Of a DNA stretch of 64,000 nucleotides, positions 58,092 through 64,000 are shown in pieces. The notes under the pieces are model-generated. The model was not told the origin of the DNA, made no database searches, and worked only from the letters and a program-made list of their open reading frames with translations. A program made the position numbers and the translations under genes. Each line of letters begins with the position of its first letter. Positions within the stretch are counted from its first letter, which is position 1. The DNA is from Sphingobacterium multivorum (GTDB lineage: Bacteria > Bacteroidota > Bacteroidia > Sphingobacteriales > Sphingobacteriaceae): positions 1,171,467 to 1,235,466 of the forward strand of contig NZ_UAUU01000002.1 of the NCBI RefSeq assembly GCF_900457465.1, given 5' to 3'.

Positions 58092-58751
58092 ATGAAACTT
58101 ATCATATTTGATCTGGACGGAACACTGCTAGATACATTACAAGACCTGGGGGACAGCTGCAATGCTATTCTTGAACAGCATGGATATCCAACGCATCCAC
58201 TCGTTGCTTATAAGAAATTTGTAGGCAATGGCGTACAGAAACTCATCGAAAGGGCATTGCCCGAAGAAGCACGAACGGCAGAGACGATTACAGTCTTACT
58301 TGGAGCTTTTAAAAGCTATTATGAACAAAAACCTGTATCGTATACACGGCCTTACCCGGGAATTGTATCGCTGCTTCAAGAATTGAAGTCTTTAGGTTAC
58401 CTCATCTCCGTGGCGTCCAATAAATACCACGAGGCAGTCATCCCACTGATGCAACAATACTTCCCCGATATTCCATTTGACCTTGTCCTCGGCCATCGCG
58501 CTGGTCATCCAGCCAAACCCGATCCCGCAATCGTCCTAGATAGCCTCGAGACATTAGGTGTCAACAAACAAAATTGTCTGTATGTCGGTGATTCATCGGT
58601 CGATATGGATACGGCCAATAATGCCGGGGTAACAGCAATCGGTGTTACCTGGGGCTTTCGCGATGAAGACGAATTGAGACAACACGGGGCAAAATACATT
58701 ATCAATACCCCAAGGGAACTCCTTAATATTACAGCAACAACGCAGATATAA
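58092..58751 (+). CDS. HAD-family phosphatase, phosphoglycolate phosphatase-like
   Basis: A 219-residue cytoplasmic HAD hydrolase. Motif I is D7-L-D9-G-T (IIFDLDGTLLDT), motif II SVASNKYH, motif III the Lys in AKPDPAIVL, and motif IV GDSSVDMDTANNAG. The helical cap (QDLGDSCNAILEQHGYP) is of the Gph/PGP type. The likely substrate is 2-phosphoglycolate or a small sugar phosphate. It stands alone and is followed by a clear terminator. Confidence 0.88.
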   Translation: MKLIIFDLDGTLLDTLQDLGDSCNAILEQHGYPTHPLVAYKKFVGNGVQKLIERALPEEARTAETITVLLGAFKSYYEQKPVSYTRPYPGIVSLLQELKSLGYLISVASNKYHEAVIPLMQQYFPDIPFDLVLGHRAGHPAKPDPAIVLDSLETLGVNKQNCLYVGDSSVDMDTANNAGVTAIGVTWGFRDEDELRQHGAKYIINTPRELLNITATTQI

Positions 58752-59171
58752 AGAAAGAACGGCACTTTAACCGATAGCGATTTAAGTGCCGTCTTTATTG
58801 AATCTATCCTAATGTCGTTGATTGCGTACCATTGCTATTGGCGATCCAATGAAATCAGGTAAATTTCCTATAGTGTCCTGAGCCTACATTTTGCATCCAT
58901 TAGTTGCTCACGCTGTCCTTTTGGATGACCAAGCTTCATGTGTATGTATACATACATAGAGGAGGATGTCCACTTCAGCGGAGATAGTGCTAAGGGATCA
59001 GAGCAAGTAAAGGAGTTACAGCAGCGTTTTCAAATGTTCTGATCATGCCACGATCCGGTTATCCAGTACTCATCTTGCAGCTTGTAGCTATAAATAAGTG
59101 GGCAGCCGGTTAATTGAGATGATTAAAGGGACATAAAGAGGATCATACCGAAAGTTTGGGGGGTAAAGTTT
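58752..59171. other. Intergenic region with possible gene remnants
   Basis: After the terminator at 58759-58792 there are short open stretches on the plus strand (for example GSEQVKELQQRFQMF near 59000-59040, and SGYPVLILQLVAINKWAAG near 59054-59112) that read like pieces of a decayed gene in different frames. I cannot name the source. The left edge of the transposon remnant is near 59157. Confidence 0.35.
58759..58792 (+). terminator. Intrinsic terminator after HAD phosphatase
   Basis: ACGGCACTT (58759-58767) / AAGTGCCGT (58784-58792), extended in the loop by TAA/TTA, followed by CTTTATT. Confidence 0.85.
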
Positions 59172-60153
59172 TTAAGCATACAGTTTCATTACTCTATATA
59201 AGAAGAATGTGGTATCTCTTACGCCCCGAAAGACACTCCTGAAAGCTTTGAGCTTTGCATTGAAAGATTCTGCTGAAGCATTGGTGCTTCTGTTGTCGAA
59301 GTAGTGTAGGATATATTGATGATGTGCCGCAATGGATCTTGCTACGCTCTCAAAAGAGGCGATGCCCGCATTCTCAACCTGATTATGCCACAGTCCCAGC
59401 TTGGTAAATGCTATCTTTTTGTCCCTGCATTTATTGAATATGTCACCCAGGGCAATTCCAAGGTCATAAGCGAGCTTTAGTTTGGGAAACCGTATGAACA
59501 ACTGTTCAGCTCGTTATTTCTGGTTTTCGGACCATCGGCCTGGATGCTTGAACAAGAGGTGTCTGGATCTAGCCAGTAACTGTTTGAGCGTGTCTCCATT
59601 AGGCAACAACTCGGGTTCATATGGGGTTCCCTGCTTTCTAGAATAGGCCATCTTCTTGCTTCTGCATCCAATACTTCCCAACGATACCTGATACGGAGTT
59701 CCTGCACTGCATCGTAAGCTAACTTTGGACATGGAACCGATCGACCACACGCCTGGCATTCCTGAAACATCTACGGATTGCCTTAGCCATGTCCAGTGCC
59801 ATATCCATGGTCACCTCCTTTACCTTATTCCTTGAACGTAAAGGTATTCGCTCAAGAACAGTCATGATATCCTCAGCCTTTGTGCCCCTGATAGTTGCCA
59901 AAATCGTCCCTTTACGCCCTTTTGCCGATTTACTACTAACAATGGTATATAATTCACCGTTGCTAAAACTGGTCTCATCGATGCTCAAGCGTTCGGAGAT
60001 ATTCCCGGGGAAAAGAGTCCATCGCTCTGCATGTGGCTTTTGGCCCCAATCATGGAAGTCACTGAGATGGTTCTTGTATTGATCCTGAAGTTGCTTGCCG
60101 TCCATCTGGAAGAATAATCCTACCAATTGGGCACTTACAGGATAGTTATCCAA
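59172..60153 (-). pseudogene. ISAon1-type DDE transposase, decayed
   Basis: The ORF begins at TTG 60153 (LDNYPVSAQLVGLFFQMDGKQL). The first catalytic Asp is in LSIDETSFSNGELY, the second in VVDRFHVQ, and the Glu in NASAESFNAKLKAFRS. The frame breaks after RFHVQ near 59735 (one A missing), again near 59655 in DAEA-KKMAYSRKQ (one A missing), and has an in-frame TAA after SENQK (59514-59516). Restoring these gives one transposase ending FLYRVMKLYA at 59172. The point nonsense change shows real decay, not only indel error. Confidence 0.8.
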
Positions 60154-60499
60154 ATATCTTCTTTAAAAAAAGCCCGAATTCAGTTGTCATTCGGGTACCT
60201 TCACGGACCAGGTTCCAATCTCTTGTGATAATCTGTCCCGTATCTAAGACTGTCCAGCGACGACGGCGGATATGTAATGTAACTTTCTGACCTCTAATGG
60301 GAAAGTCGGAAATCTCTGTAGAAGGCATAAAGCCCTTTGACTCCAGCTTGCTGTTCTCATAGCCTGTTGGAGAAATATTAAGCTCGTCTAAATAAATGTG
60401 GAGTTGATTGTCAACCTGATCGACTTCTAAAATCTGAAAGTATTCTAAAAGCCCTTCGGGCATCAATAGCGATAGTAATTTACGTTCGGCGTCTTGCAA
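60146..60499 (-). CDS. ISAon1-type transposase N-terminal region protein
   Basis: A 117-residue protein typical of the first ORF of ISAon1-family elements: LLSLLMPEGLLEYFQILEVDQVDNQLHIYLDE, then KGFMPSTEISDFPIRGQKVTLHIRRRRWT and TRDWNLVREGTRMTTEFGLFLKKIFG. It overlaps the next ORF by 8 bases in another frame, after a T7-AAAG stretch (the overlap is TTTGGATAA). In this family the two ORFs are probably joined by frameshifting. It looks intact, but its partner is not. Confidence 0.8.
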   Translation of the reverse strand: MQDAERKLLSLLMPEGLLEYFQILEVDQVDNQLHIYLDELNISPTGYENSKLESKGFMPSTEISDFPIRGQKVTLHIRRRRWTVLDTGQIITRDWNLVREGTRMTTEFGLFLKKIFG

Positions 60500-60636
60500 G
60501 GGATATCTGTATTAAAGATGCTAAACTAGGAAATTTTTAATATTCCCCCAAGAAGTCTGCTTGATCCCATAAAGATGCCTCACACTGCTAAGGCACAATG
60601 AGGCCAGGGGAAGTACGGGGAGTATCTAAACGAAAG

Positions 60637-60665
60637 AAGCCCTTGACTGTTTCCAGCAAGGGCTT
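60637..60665 (-). terminator. rRNA operon terminator
   Basis: AAGCCCTTG (60637-60645) / CAAGGGCTT (60657-60665) is a 9-bp perfect stem just past the 5S gene. The minus-strand exit reads CTTTCGTTT. Confidence 0.8.
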
Positions 60666-60678
60666 CCGTGTAAAAAAA

Positions 60679-60785
60679 AGGCACCGACCTACTCTCCCAC
60701 CTGTTACGGCAATACCATCGGCTCTGGCGGGCTTGACTGCTCTGTTCGGAATGGGAAGAGGTAGACACCGCCGATATAGGCACCT
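60679..60785 (-). rRNA. rrf: 5S ribosomal RNA
   Basis: On the minus strand the sequence starts near GGTGCCTATATCGGCGGTG, contains the conserved loop CCATTCCGAACAGAGCAGT and ends GGGAGAGTAGGTCGGTGCC, so the two ends pair. Length is about 107 bases; the ends are estimated. Confidence 0.92.
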
Positions 60786-60900
60786 AAAAATCTTTATTGG
60801 TCTGTCTTATGATAATATATCATCGTCAGGCCAACTGACATATATATTGAAAGAGCTTCGTTTCTTTTTGTTATTCTTTTCGTTTCTAAAAATTAAAGAG

Positions 60901-60912
60901 GAAGACAACAGT
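60901..60912 (-). ncRNA. 3' arm of 23S precursor processing stem
   Basis: Plus-strand GAAGACAACAGT is the exact inverse complement of 63937-63948 on the other side of the 23S gene. The two would pair in the precursor and form the stem cut by RNase III-type enzymes. Confidence 0.65.
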
Positions 60913-60921
60913 CTTATCTGC

Positions 60922-63808
<2,887 letters not shown>

Positions 63809-64000
63809 CACCGGCATAGCCTTTTGCTACTATGCGGCTGCTTTTGATATATATACCCATATGCTACGCAGAGATTCGTTCGGCATTCACCGAGGGTCTC
63901 CTCTCTACATCAAACACATACACGTATTGTCTCTATACTGTTGTCTTCTCTTGTAATTTTTTTTTCTCTTTCAATATGTCAAAGAACTCTTTTCCGGTAT
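63809..64000 (-). other. Part of 16S-23S spacer
   Basis: The spacer upstream of 23S. It contains the 5' arm of the processing stem (63937-63948) and AT-rich DNA. No tRNA is seen in these 190 bases; tRNAs and 16S may lie beyond the window edge. Confidence 0.7.

Larger units (their letters stand above)
59157..60555 (-). mobile_element. Degenerate ISAon1-type insertion sequence
   Basis: The element carries an N-terminal region ORF (60146-60499) and a DDE transposase ORF (59172-60153) that is broken in three places. Possible imperfect terminal repeats are TTTGGGGGGTAA near 59157 and, on the other strand, TTGGGGGAATAT near 60540-60555. The ends are approximate and no target duplication was found. 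It lies between the HAD gene and the rRNA operon. Confidence 0.6.

Overview
The window looks like the chromosome of a member of the Bacteroidota, most likely Sphingobacteriaceae (Sphingobacterium-like). The evidence is low GC with AT-rich spacers, three SusC/SusD pairs, an ECF sigma/FecR pair, GH92 and GH30 glycosidases, Bacteroidota-type promoters (TAnnTTTG-like -7 boxes) and an ISAon1-type transposon. Nearly every gene lies on the minus strand, so transcription mostly runs from high to low coordinates. The genus is an inference; 16S rRNA lies outside the window.

Layout by region: 0.4-0.8 kb holds a small membrane protein. 0.9-10.3 kb is a polysaccharide utilization locus (PUL): TPR membrane regulator, SusC, SusD, GH30 glucanase and a surface glycan-binding lipoprotein, an order that resembles fungal beta-1,6-glucan loci. 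10.4-16.1 kb is an RND efflux operon in which pump and outer-membrane channel are one continuous ORF. 16.9-33.3 kb is an alpha-mannan/N-glycan type locus: three GH92 alpha-mannosidases, a BSP-family metalloprotease, a two-component system whose kinase is split by a frameshift, a SusC/SusD pair and a LacI regulator. Three copies of one palindromic promoter-operator tie it together. 33.7-37.9 kb has a sulfatase and a phospholipase C. 38.0-44.5 kb is an ECF sigma/anti-sigma/SusC/SusD locus. 44.8-52.9 kb is capsule/exopolysaccharide machinery (dehydratase, Wza-like, Wzc-like, CpsB-like) plus a DUF3843-like protein. 53.1-58.8 kb has a DUF4836-like protein, a frameshifted lipoprotein gene, a frameshifted secreted nuclease and a HAD phosphatase. 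59.1-60.5 kb is a decayed ISAon1-type insertion sequence. 60.6-64.0 kb is the 3' part of an rRNA operon (5S, 23S and part of the 16S-23S spacer).

Together the GH30 and GH92 loci suggest the organism consumes fungal cell-wall polymers (beta-1,6-glucan and mannan or mannoproteins). The most interesting signals are the shared LacI-type operator module, the pump-channel fusion with an A7 tract at the junction, stem-loops in two susC leaders, and a set of single-base frame disruptions, several at A-runs. These last could be genuine slippage or phase variation, decay, or assembly error.
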